DNA from: Caulochytrium protostelioides
Taxonomy: Eukaryota; Chytridiomycota; Caulochytriomycetes; Caulochytriales; Caulochytriaceae
Length of the DNA: 39,283 nucleotides
Reading direction: 5' to 3'
Assembly (NCBI GenBank): GCA_003615045.1
Contig: ML014282.1
Location: forward strand, 1 to 39,283
Shown here: positions 17,937-27,361 of the stretch, piece after piece
How positions within the stretch are numbered: the stretch's first letter is position 1
Layout of the letters: every line of letters starts with the position of its first letter
Notes under the pieces: model-generated
The model's input: only the letters and a program-made list of their open reading frames with translations
The model's database searches: none
Told to the model about the DNA's origin: nothing
Program-made: the position numbers and the translations under genes

Positions 17937-20900
17937 TTAGCGCGAGTCGGCCAGCTCGTTCTGGACGTTGCGGTGGACCGCGCAGAGGTAGTCGACGTAG
18001 TTCATATTGTCGAGGTTCTGGTCCTCGACGAGCATGTTGCCGAACTCGAGCTCGAGGAACTGGTCCATGCCCTGGCGGACAACCTGGAGGGGCATGTAGC
18101 CGTTGCGGGAGCGTGCAAGGCCGCGCTGCACGGCGCGGACCTGCTGGCTGAGCGGCGTCGCGCGCACAGGCAAGCGGCGCATGGTGAGGTCGACGGCCTC
18201 GAGGCTGCCGACCCCGAGAACATCCTGCAGCCACGTGGCAGGCAACTGCGCGCCGAGCCACAGGAAGAGCGAGACGCCGTTCTCGACAAAGTACGCGGCG
18301 TCGGGGCGCATGCGCTCGTAGGAGAGCCGGAGCCGCGTCGGCATGCGGATGCCCTTGGGCACGTTGGTGACGCCCTGCATGCGGAGTTGCTGCGAGACGG
18401 CTGACGCGTACACGGGCTGGCCGACCTGCGGGTCCATCTGGGTGAGCTGCACCATGCGCGGGTAGAGGAACGCGACGCTCTCTTCGACGGCCATGCTCTT
18501 CAGGAACCGCATCGATGCGACGCGGACATCGGAGGACATGTTGCCCGTGCGGAAGGCGCGGCGCTTCAGCATCGCGAGGCAGTAGATCGGGTACAGCTTG
18601 CAGCTCTCGGGCAGGATCAGCTGCCCGGGGCTCGCGCTCGCAGCGCAGTGCTTGCGGTAGGACACGAGCACGCGCACGCACTGCGCATTGAGCGATTCGC
18701 GCACCTCCTTCAGCGGGACCGTCACGGACCGCGAGATGGCGGCCTTCATCGTGACGTTGACGATGGCGTCGAGGTCGGCCATCTTGAAGACCTGGGCGAC
18801 CTCGGTCGTGACGGGCGTCACGAGGTTGTGCAGCCGGATGCGGCGCTGGCCGTCGCCGGTCGTGTACAGCAGCGCGGCCTGGAACGACGCATCGCGGTCG
18901 ACGAGCTTGCCGTCGTGGCGCAGCGAGCACGCAAACGCGCGCAGGGCATCGCAGCCCGCGAGTTCCATATCCGTCGCGTTGCGCATGCAGAAGTTGCCAA
19001 AGTACTCCTGCGGTTTGAGGTGGTTGCTGGTGCGGATGCGGAGCAGCGCGTCGTACGCGAACGTGCGCCCGAGCGCGTTCTGCACGTCGCCGCGCAGGCG
19101 GTCGCCGTCGCGGCCGCCCTCGAAGCTCATGTAGTGCGTCGTGTCGCCGCCCGTCAAGGTCGCGAGCACCCCAAGCGTCGCGACGTCCACGTAGTTCTTG
19201 GGACACAAAAACAGGCTCACGCAGATCCCGTCCGCGCTCAAGTCGTGGCCCAGCTTCACGTAGAAGTAGTCCGCCGGCTCGAAGAGCTGCCGCTCCTTGT
19301 CGGTGCCGATCACGCTGCGGTCCTCGCGGTACTTCAGGGCGCCGGGGCCGACGACAGGCAGCGACGCTGCGAACGTCAGAATACGTCCGCCCGTCTCCTT
19401 GAGCAAGAGGTGCGCCGCCTGCATCGCGGCGCCAAACACCGACTCGGCCGCGGCCGCGCCCGCCGCCGCGCCCGCCGCCGCGGGACCGCCCCCGACGCCG
19501 CCGGCCGCGCTGAACAGCTTGGGGACCTGGTCGAACCACTGCTCGATGAGCGCGCGCTGCGACACCGGATCGACAAAGACGCCGCGTTGTAGCGGCGCAA
19601 AGACGTCGTCGACGTCGCTGACGACGAGCATCTGCGGGCCCTCGAGGCCGGCGCTCACATTGTAGAAGTGGAGGGCGCGGTCAAAAGTCAGGAAGCCGAT
19701 CTCCGCGCCGGCGGGCAGCCTCGGGTGCGCGGCGGCGCGGCCGATCTCGACGCCGTCGTCGGCGTCCGGCGGCCCGCGCGGGTACAGGTACGCGCGGATG
19801 CCGGCGAGCGCGTGTTCGAGCATCCCCGACACCAGCGCGGGCGCCGAGACGTCCAGGACGAAGAGGAACCGCGCGGGCTTGGGCGCCCTCGCGCAGTATT
19901 CCTTGGGCGCCGCAAACTCGACGGTCCCGTAGAGCAGCTCCGGGCGCTGCATCACGTCCATGCGGCGGCCCGAGCCGTCGAGGTTGCAGAAGTAGTCGTC
20001 GCGGACGACGCTCGCGAACTGGCACAGGTTGCAGCGCATGCGGCGGCCGTTCTCTACAAACTGGAAGTACGGGTTAACATAGGCCTTGCAGCGCTCGCAG
20101 CGCGGCGGACCGGCAGGGCCGAAATCGACCACAGGGATTGGCTCCTCCTCGGGCGCGAGGTCGGCCATTGGCTGCACAACCAGCGCCAGCGGCAGCCCCG
20201 AGGCGGCGAGCACGTCGTCGGAAGCGGGCACCGCATACGTGGAGAGCCGCATGAACCGCGGCGAGCTGATGCCCTGATCGATCGCGGTGAAGCGCGTCGC
20301 GGCGTGCGGTGGCATGACGGTGCGGTTCGACGTCAGATACGGCGTCGCCTCGTGGACGCTCGCGTCCAGCTCCTGCACGGCGACCGGTGACGGAATCTGG
20401 TCTGGATTGATGCGCTGCCGGTTCGCGCCGCCGACCATTCCGGGGCCCGGCGGGCCGCCGGCGCCGCCCATCGGCGCGCCCATCGCCGGGCCCGCATGCG
20501 GCATCGCGGGCGCGCCGCCCTGGCCCGGTGGGGCCGGGTACCCGTACGGCGGCTGCTGCCCCGGTCCGGACGGCGGCTGCCGCTGCCCCGGCGGAGGCGG
20601 CTGCTGGCCGTACGCCCCGAAGCTCGGCACCGACGCCGTCGACATGAAGCCGGGCGCGCCCGCGCCTTGGCCGGCTTGGCCCGGCATCATGGGCGGCTGC
20701 TGCGGCTGCTGCGGCTGCTGCGGGTAGCCGAACGCGGGCTGGCCCGGCGCGGCGCCGGGCGCCGCCATGAAGGGCGGCTGTCCCGCGGTCGGCGTCGGCG
20801 CGCCCGACGTGGACCCGGGCGGCGGCGGCGGCGCGCCGGGGGTGTTGTAGACGCGCTTCGGGCGATGCGAGGCGGACGCCGGCGGTGCGCCCGACACGGC

Positions 20901-21851
20901 GGAAGTCGGCGCCGGCGCCGCCGAGTTCACCGACCGCGGCGCCATCGTCCCCGTAACGGGGCTCGGAGACGGGCCCGTGCTCAGACCCGCCATCTGCTGT
21001 GCCAGCTGCGGCATACCATACGCTGGCTGTTGTTGCTGCTGCTGCTGCTGAGGATGCTGCTGCTGCGGATGCTGCGGATGCTGAGGATGCTGCTGCTGCT
21101 GCGGATGCTGCGGATGCTGAGGAGGCTGCTGCTGCTGCGGATGCTGAGGAGGCTGCTGCTGCGGATGCTGAGGAGGCTGCTGCGGATGATGCTGCTGCGG
21201 ATGCTGCTGGCCAGGATGCTGACCGGAATTCTGCGGGTGAACCGGCTGCTGCTGCTGGTAATGCTGCTGGGGCTGGGGCTGCTGAGGCTGCTGCGGGTGG
21301 GACGCCGCGGGTGGGCTGGGCGGCATCCCCGGGCGAACGGTGGGACGGAAGCCCGGCGCACCCGAGGGCGCCGACGAGGCCGCCGGCGGCATGCCCGGCC
21401 GCGGCGGCGCCCCCGGCGGCCCGCTCATCATCGGCCGCGGCGGCATCGGCCTCGGCGGCATACCCGGCTGCCCGGGCCCTGGAGGCGACCGCGCGAGCCC
21501 AGGCTGCCCGGGCGCCGGCTGCCCGGGCATGGGCCGCGGCGCGGCGCTGGTCGCCGTCGACGGCGGCATCGCGGCGCTCGGCGGCCGCAGCATGCCGGGC
21601 TGGGCGTAGGCGGCGGGCGGCCCGGGCATGCCAGGCCGTGGCGGGCCGCCGGGGCCCGTGCTCATCGGCCGCGGCGCCGATCCCGACGGCGCCATCGGGC
21701 GGGCAGCATACCCGGCGGGCGCGCCCTGACCCGGCTGGAAGGGCGGGCGGACGGGCGCTGCGCCCGAAGCGGGCTGCGGCGGGCGATAAGCACCGGCGGG
21801 CGGCGCAGCCATCGGCTGCGATCCTTGCGGCGGCGGTGGTGCGGACATCAC
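17937..21851 (-). CDS. SEC24: COPII coat cargo-adaptor subunit Sec24
   Basis: 1304 residues. Sec24 pairs with Sec23 in the inner COPII coat and selects cargo at ER exit sites. The first 480 residues are Pro/Gly/Gln-rich: PPRPGMP-type repeats, then a long Gln/Pro/His segment (about residues 190-285) encoded by CAG/CAA/CCG/CAT mixtures. The folded part starts at about 500 with PSPVAVQELDASVHEATPYL. The zinc finger PPRCERCKAYVNPYF...RCNLC is at about 580-612, and the vWA-like trunk follows (PELLYGTVEFAAPKEYC, FLFVLDVSAPALVSG). Later come the beta-sandwich and helical domains (GHDLSADGICVSLFL, SLRHDGKLV, ARAFRTGN-like region) and a C-terminal gelsolin-like domain (AYFVENGVSLFLWLGAQLP, about 1195). 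The chain ends in LCAVHRNVQNEL, typical of Sec24. No intron is needed over 3.9 kb. The identification is secure; which Sec24 paralogue type it is was not resolved. Confidence 0.95.
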   Translation of the reverse strand: MMSAPPPPQGSQPMAAPPAGAYRPPQPASGAAPVRPPFQPGQGAPAGYAARPMAPSGSAPRPMSTGPGGPPRPGMPGPPAAYAQPGMLRPPSAAMPPSTATSAAPRPMPGQPAPGQPGLARSPPGPGQPGMPPRPMPPRPMMSGPPGAPPRPGMPPAASSAPSGAPGFRPTVRPGMPPSPPAASHPQQPQQPQPQQHYQQQQPVHPQNSGQHPGQQHPQQHHPQQPPQHPQQQPPQHPQQQQPPQHPQHPQQQQHPQHPQHPQQQHPQQQQQQQQPAYGMPQLAQQMAGLSTGPSPSPVTGTMAPRSVNSAAPAPTSAVSGAPPASASHRPKRVYNTPGAPPPPPGSTSGAPTPTAGQPPFMAAPGAAPGQPAFGYPQQPQQPQQPPMMPGQAGQGAGAPGFMSTASVPSFGAYGQQPPPPGQRQPPSGPGQQPPYGYPAPPGQGGAPAMPHAGPAMGAPMGGAGGPPGPGMVGGANRQRINPDQIPSPVAVQELDASVHEATPYLTSNRTVMPPHAATRFTAIDQGISSPRFMRLSTYAVPASDDVLAASGLPLALVVQPMADLAPEEEPIPVVDFGPAGPPRCERCKAYVNPYFQFVENGRRMRCNLCQFASVVRDDYFCNLDGSGRRMDVMQRPELLYGTVEFAAPKEYCARAPKPARFLFVLDVSAPALVSGMLEHALAGIRAYLYPRGPPDADDGVEIGRAAAHPRLPAGAEIGFLTFDRALHFYNVSAGLEGPQMLVVSDVDDVFAPLQRGVFVDPVSQRALIEQWFDQVPKLFSAAGGVGGGPAAAGAAAGAAAAESVFGAAMQAAHLLLKETGGRILTFAASLPVVGPGALKYREDRSVIGTDKERQLFEPADYFYVKLGHDLSADGICVSLFLCPKNYVDVATLGVLATLTGGDTTHYMSFEGGRDGDRLRGDVQNALGRTFAYDALLRIRTSNHLKPQEYFGNFCMRNATDMELAGCDALRAFACSLRHDGKLVDRDASFQAALLYTTGDGQRRIRLHNLVTPVTTEVAQVFKMADLDAIVNVTMKAAISRSVTVPLKEVRESLNAQCVRVLVSYRKHCAASASPGQLILPESCKLYPIYCLAMLKRRAFRTGNMSSDVRVASMRFLKSMAVEESVAFLYPRMVQLTQMDPQVGQPVYASAVSQQLRMQGVTNVPKGIRMPTRLRLSYERMRPDAAYFVENGVSLFLWLGAQLPATWLQDVLGVGSLEAVDLTMRRLPVRATPLSQQVRAVQRGLARSRNGYMPLQVVRQGMDQFLELEFGNMLVEDQNLDNMNYVDYLCAVHRNVQNELADSR

Positions 21852-23590
21852 GGCGGGAGACAGACGGCGGAGAAGAAAAGCGCTCCGGCTCCGGATGCAC
21901 GGGTCTTGGACTGGACGGCGTCCACGCGGTGCTGCGTCACGCTAGGCCAGGCGAAGTCGCGAGCAGGACGCGCCGGTGGCAGCAGCTGCGATCGCGCGCG
22001 CGCGCGTGGCGTGGGGTCGATCAGGACGGCCGCCGGAAACGCAGGTCCACGCGGCCGGAAAACGCAGACAAGACCGGCAGGCGGACTCGATGGAATCAAC
22101 GATGCGTGGCAAGGACACGGGACGAGGACGCGTGGCGAGGACACGACACCGCAGCGGGGGGTCTCCGAGGAATCACGCGACGTGAGCCTGCAAAGGAAGT
22201 CGCAGCGACACCCCGATGGACAAATCGACCGCGTCTGCGCGTCTTCCGCGATCGCTGATACCAGGCAGTGAATGCGAACGCCAACGCTTAATCGCCCAAG
22301 GCTTTTTTTTTACTCGCCGCGTAGCTCAGGATGGATCAGCCAAAACGACCGTGGGCGAGTCGGGGGGCCAATCGAGCCGCCCGTTTACTAAGCAACAGCA
22401 GGGGCGACGGCGATGGCGCGCAACGCCGGGCCGTGATGGGGGCTGGCTTCCGTGATTCGGGGAGCAAAGGGAAAAATGGAGGGGTCGCGGGCATTTCGAG
22501 CAAGGCTCGACGAGATGCACAGCTCGAGAGATGCGTGTTATTTCAGGGCATGTCAGCGGTTCAACGGTCGACGCACCGGATGGCCACGACTGCACATGAC
22601 GTGAATTCAACCGTCTCCAGCATGCGTTGCTTGAGCTTCTTGGCTCAGTATACTTTTGAGGCATGGTCTTTGTTCTCCTTGATCACATCCCCATGGTGGA
22701 TTCGCGAATACGAGGCGGTGGCACGCCGTCCGTGGTCCATGCAGGCGCTGGCCAGCCGTGCGAACAGCTAATGGCGCCGCGATGCTGCCGCTTTTGGCAT
22801 GACGCCAAAATTTATGGACCGCGACCGCGCAGCCGGTGGGCGATGCGCAGCAACGCGCCGCGGATGATGCGCCTTCGCGGCAATTCCGACTCGCGGCGTC
22901 GGCTCTCCAAGCGCCACCGTCAATCGTCGATCGTCAATCGTCAATCGTCAATCGTCAATCGTCGATCGTCGATCGTCGATCGTCGCGTATGCGGATCTGC
23001 AGCCCCTGAAAGAAGCAGTCGGATCAGATCAGACAGCAATGACCAACCACGCGTCACTGAATACCGCAACGTGCCGTCGTCTGAGACGTCGTAGCCTGAG
23101 TCGTCATTCAACAATACCATCGTGAAGTGGGTCGGGCCGTCGACGATGGCAAGACTTGGATGTCAGAGGGGCTCTGCATCATCTCAGGTACCGTCATGGG
23201 GCCAGACCGGAAAAAGAAGAACATGGTTTCGACGGGGACGGCCGAACCCCCGTGACGTGGTTCTCGTTCGCGTTGGACCCGCCACACCGGCTGTGTTGCC
23301 CATCGTGACCCCGCCGGGGCCCAACGGCCCAACCAGATCATCGCGCAAAGCAAAAAATAGGCCCTAAAAGCAGCAGTGAGTGATTCACGTAGCATTCGCT
23401 CTGAGCATCAATGTCGATCCAGGTCGCCGCTGCCTCTTCAGGGCGCGCGCATCACCCAAGAAAACGCCTTGCTGGTTTCACCCGTCTCGGACGCCTGAAC
23501 CGCACACTGTTGGTATTTTGCTAACAGACCACCTCCTTTGACCGCATTCATCTCCCCGTTCCCATCGTTTGCTACAACGCGATAAGCACC
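21852..23590. other. Divergent intergenic region between SEC24 and the dienelactone hydrolase gene
   Basis: About 1.7 kb holding the promoters of two divergent genes. No supported gene. Open frames on both strands are short and of random composition. It holds a T9 run at about 22304 and a 7-bp tandem repeat at 22919-22981. A box-A-like TAGCTCAGGATGG at 22322 has no matching box B or cloverleaf. Confidence 0.5.
22919..22981. repeat. 7-bp tandem repeat GTCRATC x9
   Basis: Nine adjoining heptamers, alternating in blocks between GTCAATC and GTCGATC. The units are near-perfect and lie outside any gene I can support. Confidence 0.9.
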
Positions 23591-24376
23591 ATGGGCGACT
23601 GCTGCGTGACCGGCTACTTGCACCGCGACACGACCTACGGCACCGAGACCGAGGTTGCGGGCGTGCCGTGCTATGTCGTCAAGGCCACCGACATCCCGGA
23701 CTTCAAGGGCGCCCTCGGCCCGGGCGCGGTGCTGGTCGGCACCGACGTCTACGGCTGGAAGATCCCGAACATGCGCATCCTCGCCGACCTGTACGCGTGC
23801 CGCCTCGGCACGACCGTCTATGTGCCCAACATCCTGGGCGACGACTTCTGGCCCTGCGAGGAGCTGGGCACCGCGCGGCAAGCGGGGCCCGACGTGCCGC
23901 AGTGGATGGCCGAGCACAGCCGCGAGAAGCTCGAGCCGCTGTGGCGCCGCATCGCCGGCGTCGTGCGCGACCAGCACCCGCGCGTCGTGACGGTCGGCTT
24001 CTGCTACGGCACGTGGCAGGCGTGGTCGCTCTGCGAGGGCCCGACGCCCGTCGCCGCGGGCGGCGCCGCCTTCCACCCGACGCTGGTGCCCGCGCTGTGC
24101 CCGGACATCCCCGCCATGGTCGCGCGGCTTGCCGCGCCCATCTTCGTGGGGTGTCCTTCGAACGACGAGCTCTTCGACGCGCCGAAGCGCCAGGCCGTGA
24201 AGGACGCGCTCGCCAAGAAGGGCAGTGGGTACGCGTCCACATGGCAGGACTACGCGGACATGCGCCACGGTTTCGCCGTCCGCGGCGACCTCGCCCAGCC
24301 GGAGGTCAAGGCCATGCGCGAGCGCGCCGTCAGCGATCTCGTGGCCTTCTTCAAGCCGCTGCTCGAGAGCGCGTAA
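23591..24376 (+). CDS. Dienelactone hydrolase-family alpha/beta hydrolase
   Basis: 261 residues. This family uses a Cys-His-Asp triad; the founding enzyme opens dienelactone in chlorocatechol breakdown, but eukaryotic members (for example the yeast Aim2 group) are mostly of unknown substrate. The sequence begins with the characteristic DCCVTGYLHRDTTYG. The nucleophile is Cys138 in GFCYGTW, where serine hydrolases would have Ser. Asp192 (SNDELFD) and His226 (DMRHGFAVRGD) complete the triad in the family spacing. VYVPNILGDDFWP (77-89) is the usual segment before the cap. Length matches the family. No signal peptide is visible, so it is probably cytosolic. The ATG at 23591 lies immediately before the conserved start. 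The substrate cannot be told from sequence. Confidence 0.9.
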   Translation: MGDCCVTGYLHRDTTYGTETEVAGVPCYVVKATDIPDFKGALGPGAVLVGTDVYGWKIPNMRILADLYACRLGTTVYVPNILGDDFWPCEELGTARQAGPDVPQWMAEHSREKLEPLWRRIAGVVRDQHPRVVTVGFCYGTWQAWSLCEGPTPVAAGGAAFHPTLVPALCPDIPAMVARLAAPIFVGCPSNDELFDAPKRQAVKDALAKKGSGYASTWQDYADMRHGFAVRGDLAQPEVKAMRERAVSDLVAFFKPLLESA

Positions 24377-24634
24377 GCCATGGCGCTGTGTACTCTTGTG
24401 AATTCTATGTGGAAACGGAACTATCTCTCGGCATTGATGGTGAGCCATCCAATATCGGGCGGAAATTGAATGGCATGTCAAAACGCCACGCACGCCTATT
24501 TCATACTCGCTCGAGCGCGTTCGGGGACGCTCCCAGAATCGCATGCCATGCTTCACCAGCGTGTGGCATGGCATGTGCTGGCTTTATTTCATGTTGGTTC
24601 GCCGGGAGACCCGAAGTCACATCACATAGGTTTA

Positions 24635-24749
24635 GGCGAGACGCTCGTGCGTGGTGACGAGAGCGGGGATGGTCGTATCGTCGCTCAGACTCGCCTGGAG
24701 CGGCCATACCACCATCCCCGCTCTCCTCATCAAGCACGAGCGTCTCGCC
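24635..24749. repeat. Imperfect 39-bp inverted repeat (long hairpin)
   Basis: Left arm 24635-24673 and right arm 24711-24749 are reverse complements at 36 of 39 positions, separated by a 37-base spacer. Each arm starts with GGCGAGACGCTCGTGC when read inward on its own strand and ends in GAGAGCGGGGATGGT. As RNA it would fold into a 39-bp stem. No flanking target-site duplication was seen. It could be a small foldback element, a local inverted duplication or a structured transcript. Confidence 0.85.
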
Positions 24750-24962
24750 CTGTATCGAGTCCCCTCAAACGAGGGTGGAAGGCCATCGTCCCATCGACGG
24801 CAGTCATCGCATTTCCGATTGTCGATTGTCCAATCACCAACCATTCTCGCCGCCCCCTTCTGCTGCCCACACGCCTCACGGCCACACAAAGGAGACCGCC
24901 CTTGCATCCCAGAGAAGCCGCACCGCACTGCGTCCGCCATCGCGCCATCCGGCGGATCCGTC

Positions 24963-24992
24963 GGTCTCTCTCACGAGTACACGAGAGAGACC
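24963..24992. repeat. Perfect 10-bp inverted repeat
   Basis: GGTCTCTCTC and GAGAGAGACC separated by a 10-base loop. It lies 3' of RPL9 and about 200 bases beyond the longer inverted repeat. There is no T run suggestive of a bacterial-type terminator. Confidence 0.8.
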
Positions 24993-25348
24993 AAGCTCCG
25001 CCCAACCGCGTCGACAGAGGACCCACCGCGACGTTCTTTCCGTGACATGCTCCAACGATCCGATAGGCAGGCTGCGCGCCGACCGGCGATCAGGCTTTCA
25101 TGAAAGATCCATGATCGGCGGTGGCGCGCCGCCGCCAGACTCAGGGTGGGAAAACAGGGTAGACGAACCCTGCCCGGGGGGGCTGGAGCAGCAGCGGCGG
25201 CGCGAGCGACAACGACCACGCGTCGTTGCCGCCCCACGCTGAGCACATCTGCGTCGCCCACGACACACACGTCTATCTAGATAGAGTTACGAGAAACAAT
25301 CAATACGATACGATGCGATGCGATGCGGAGGAAAAGGCGAGACGCCGC

Positions 25349-25915
25349 TTACTCCTTGACGACGGTGGTGCGCTCCGAGACGTAGATACCGTCAAGGAAC
25401 TTACGGATGTCCTTGTTCTTGACGAGGCACGCCTGCTGGATGGAGGCGGCGGACTGGGAGACGTTCTGGATGTCGTTGCCGGCAAGGATAAGCTCGTCCT
25501 TCTGGCCAGTGGAGAGAGCAGCGGTGACGCCGCCCAGCATGGGGATCTTGCGGGTGCGCTTCTCGCCGAGGAAGTTGCGGATCTCGACCAGGGAGCCCTC
25601 GTCAACGGCGTTGACGTTGATGGGGAAATGCGCGTAGGCGAAACGCATCTTGTACTCGAAGCCCTTAGTGACACCCTTGATCATGTTGAGGATGTGCGAC
25701 GCGACGGTGCGGATGCAAGCGATGTGCTTGCGGTTGCCGTGCCAGACGTTCACGGTCAGCTTCTCCTTGTTCACGCGGATCAGCTCGACGGGGACGTGCG
25801 AGAAGTCCTTGTTCAGGGTGCCGCGGGGACCGGTCACGGTCACCTTGCGGGCCTTGAACGCGAGGGTGACATCGCTGGGGATAGCGATCTCCTTGGACTG
25901 CAGAATGTGGCGCAT
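25349..25915 (-). CDS. RPL9: Cytosolic 60S ribosomal protein uL6 (L9)
   Basis: 188 residues, close to the 190-192 of fungal and animal RPL9. The protein sits near the GTPase-associated centre and the sarcin-ricin loop of the 60S subunit. It has the expected two similar uL6 domains. The first opens with [16 protein letters not shown] and [18 protein letters not shown] conserved linker [17 protein letters not shown] and [13 protein letters not shown] lead to the second, with [19 protein letters not shown]. The family C-terminus [17 protein letters not shown] is intact. No intron interrupts the frame, which is notable because fungal ribosomal protein genes often carry one near the start. The gene is convergent with the dienelactone hydrolase gene upstream of it on the map. 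Confidence 0.97.
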   Translation of the reverse strand: MRHILQSKEIAIPSDVTLAFKARKVTVTGPRGTLNKDFSHVPVELIRVNKEKLTVNVWHGNRKHIACIRTVASHILNMIKGVTKGFEYKMRFAYAHFPINVNAVDEGSLVEIRNFLGEKRTRKIPMLGGVTAALSTGQKDELILAGNDIQNVSQSAASIQQACLVKNKDIRKFLDGIYVSERTTVVKE

Positions 25916-26435
25916 CTTGAATAAGTTTTAGGGGGTGGACGGGGGTGGGCTGTTCGAAACAAAAGAAAACCAAAAGACGGGGTGAGTGACATCCGACGAA
26001 TCCATCGCGGTACTAGCATCATGCTCGGCATGCCATCTCGCATCTCCCGAGACGAAGAAGGGTCGGAGTTGGCTTGAAGGCAGCCCGGCCGATCATCCAT
26101 GATCGCTCGCGTCACAATAGCGGCCACGGAAGGCCCACCACCACAACCGTGACGTGGAGCATGGCGGGCCATGGCTCGCGCTTGGAGGCACCGTCTGAAA
26201 CTCTGCTCGCGTGTGCGTCCACTCGCCGGTTGTCACGCTCGTGCAGGTTATCAGCAGTCGACGTCGTCGCTGATATCGAGACACGCACGTTCGTCATCAA
26301 CGGCAGCGCTGAATCACGAACGAGAACGACGGCAATCGTCGTTGCATGAGCATCAGCACGGCTCAGGCTGACAGCCGCCCATGAACTCGAAAGCCCGTGG
26401 GCGCGATGACCACGCGGCGCGGCACGGGCGTCGCA

Positions 26436-26723
26436 TCAAGACGGCGAGCCCGGGGCGACCGTGGGCGAAACGGCGGCGAAGGTGGCGGCCATACTGGCCA
26501 CAGGCAGCCGGCAGCGAGCAGCGAACAGCGGATCCGTGGCTGGGACGTCTGGAGCAGACCGGACCGGCGTTGCAATAAGGGCCTTACGGTCGTCAAGGAG
26601 GGCAGAGAGGGCGGTGTCGTCGAGGCTTTCAAGAGGTTCTTTTGAGTCTAGCGTCTGTGTGACATAGACCTGTGATCCATCGGCGCCTGAATAGACGCTT
26701 TGAGCATACCTGTTTGCCTTCAA
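26436..26723 (-). CDS. Possible small protein, unidentified
   Basis: 95 residues starting MKANRYAQSVYSGADGSQV. Unlike most neighbouring open frames, its first 60 residues have balanced, protein-like composition (acidic, basic and hydrophobic residues mixed: TLDSKEPLESLDDTALSALL), with no Arg/Pro bias. The last 30 residues are Ala/Val/Pro-rich. I see no domain, signal peptide or membrane segment. It could be a small gene, the first exon of a spliced gene, or chance. Confidence 0.3.
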   Translation of the reverse strand: MKANRYAQSVYSGADGSQVYVTQTLDSKEPLESLDDTALSALLDDRKALIATPVRSAPDVPATDPLFAARCRLPVASMAATFAAVSPTVAPGSPS

Positions 26724-26790
26724 GAATCACGTTGTCTTAACACCATCAGGCCTGTGCCGCACGGACAGCGCATCAGGAACGGACGAGTGG

Positions 26791-26827
26791 GATGGATGGA
26801 TGGATGGATGGATGGATGGATGGATGG
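26791..26827. repeat. (GATG)9 microsatellite
   Basis: Nine tandem GATG units on the plus strand, outside supported coding sequence, about 530 bases upstream of the beta-propeller gene. Confidence 0.95.
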
Positions 26828-27361
26828 GCCGGGAAGGGGCAGACGACGGGCCGGCCCCCGCGGCCATTGGCTCCTCAGCCGCGCCGCGCCGCGCCGCGCC
26901 TTGCTCGCTTCGTCGCATGAGGGTCCCGCCTCGCACGCCGGCAACGGCCGACCTGCGCCACTCTCCGGCCGCCGCCGCCACATCCAGCGGCGCACGCTGG
27001 CGTCCGCTGGACCCGCGTGCCAGCCGGCAGACCCGGGAGCAGACCCGAGGGGACCGTGCCGGCCGCCCGCCGGCAGTCGCCACGTGCGCCGCGACCACGT
27101 GCGCCGCGGTGCGAGAAGGCCGTCCGAGCAGTCCGCTCGGGGCCGGCTAGGCCTGCCGATCCGCGGCGTTCGCGCATCCCTGCCACGCCCGTCACCCACG
27201 TCGCCGTCGCTGCGGGTCTCGCCGCCATCGCTCTCTCATCCCGGGGCCGATCCTGCCCACGCCGTCGGACGGCGACCAGGACGACGCCAAGAAAGCATAC
27301 CGCTGGTTCGCCGCGACGCAACGGTGTGCAGCTGACGACCGCTGATCGTGATCTCGCGAGG

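Larger units (their letters stand above)
24377..25348. other. Convergent intergenic region with inverted repeats
   Basis: About 970 bases between the 3' ends of the dienelactone hydrolase gene and RPL9. No supported gene. It holds several inverted repeats: CATGCCATGC/GCATGGCATG at 24542-24575, a long imperfect one at 24635-24749, a perfect 10-bp one at 24963-24992, and a near-perfect G/C palindrome around 25114-25135. Confidence 0.6.
25916..27361. other. Intergenic region upstream of RPL9
   Basis: About 1.4 kb between divergent RPL9 and the beta-propeller gene; promoters for both are expected. It contains one small possible minus-strand gene (26436-26723), a (GATG)9 run at 26791-26827, and two CACGTG palindromes near 27080-27100. 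Nothing else can be supported. Confidence 0.5.

Noticed and set aside
20496-22271. A 591-codon plus-strand frame with Leu/Arg runs, and another at 20999-22258 with Ala runs
   Set aside because: Both come from the Gln/Pro-rich coding repeats of SEC24 read in antisense.
22315-22395. tRNA-like start TAGCTCAGGATGG after a T9 run
   Set aside because: Looks like a box A, but no box B follows at the right distance and the acceptor and T arms do not pair.
22919-22981. Regular short repeats considered as a CRISPR-like array
   Set aside because: Seven-base units without spacers: a simple tandem repeat in a eukaryotic genome.
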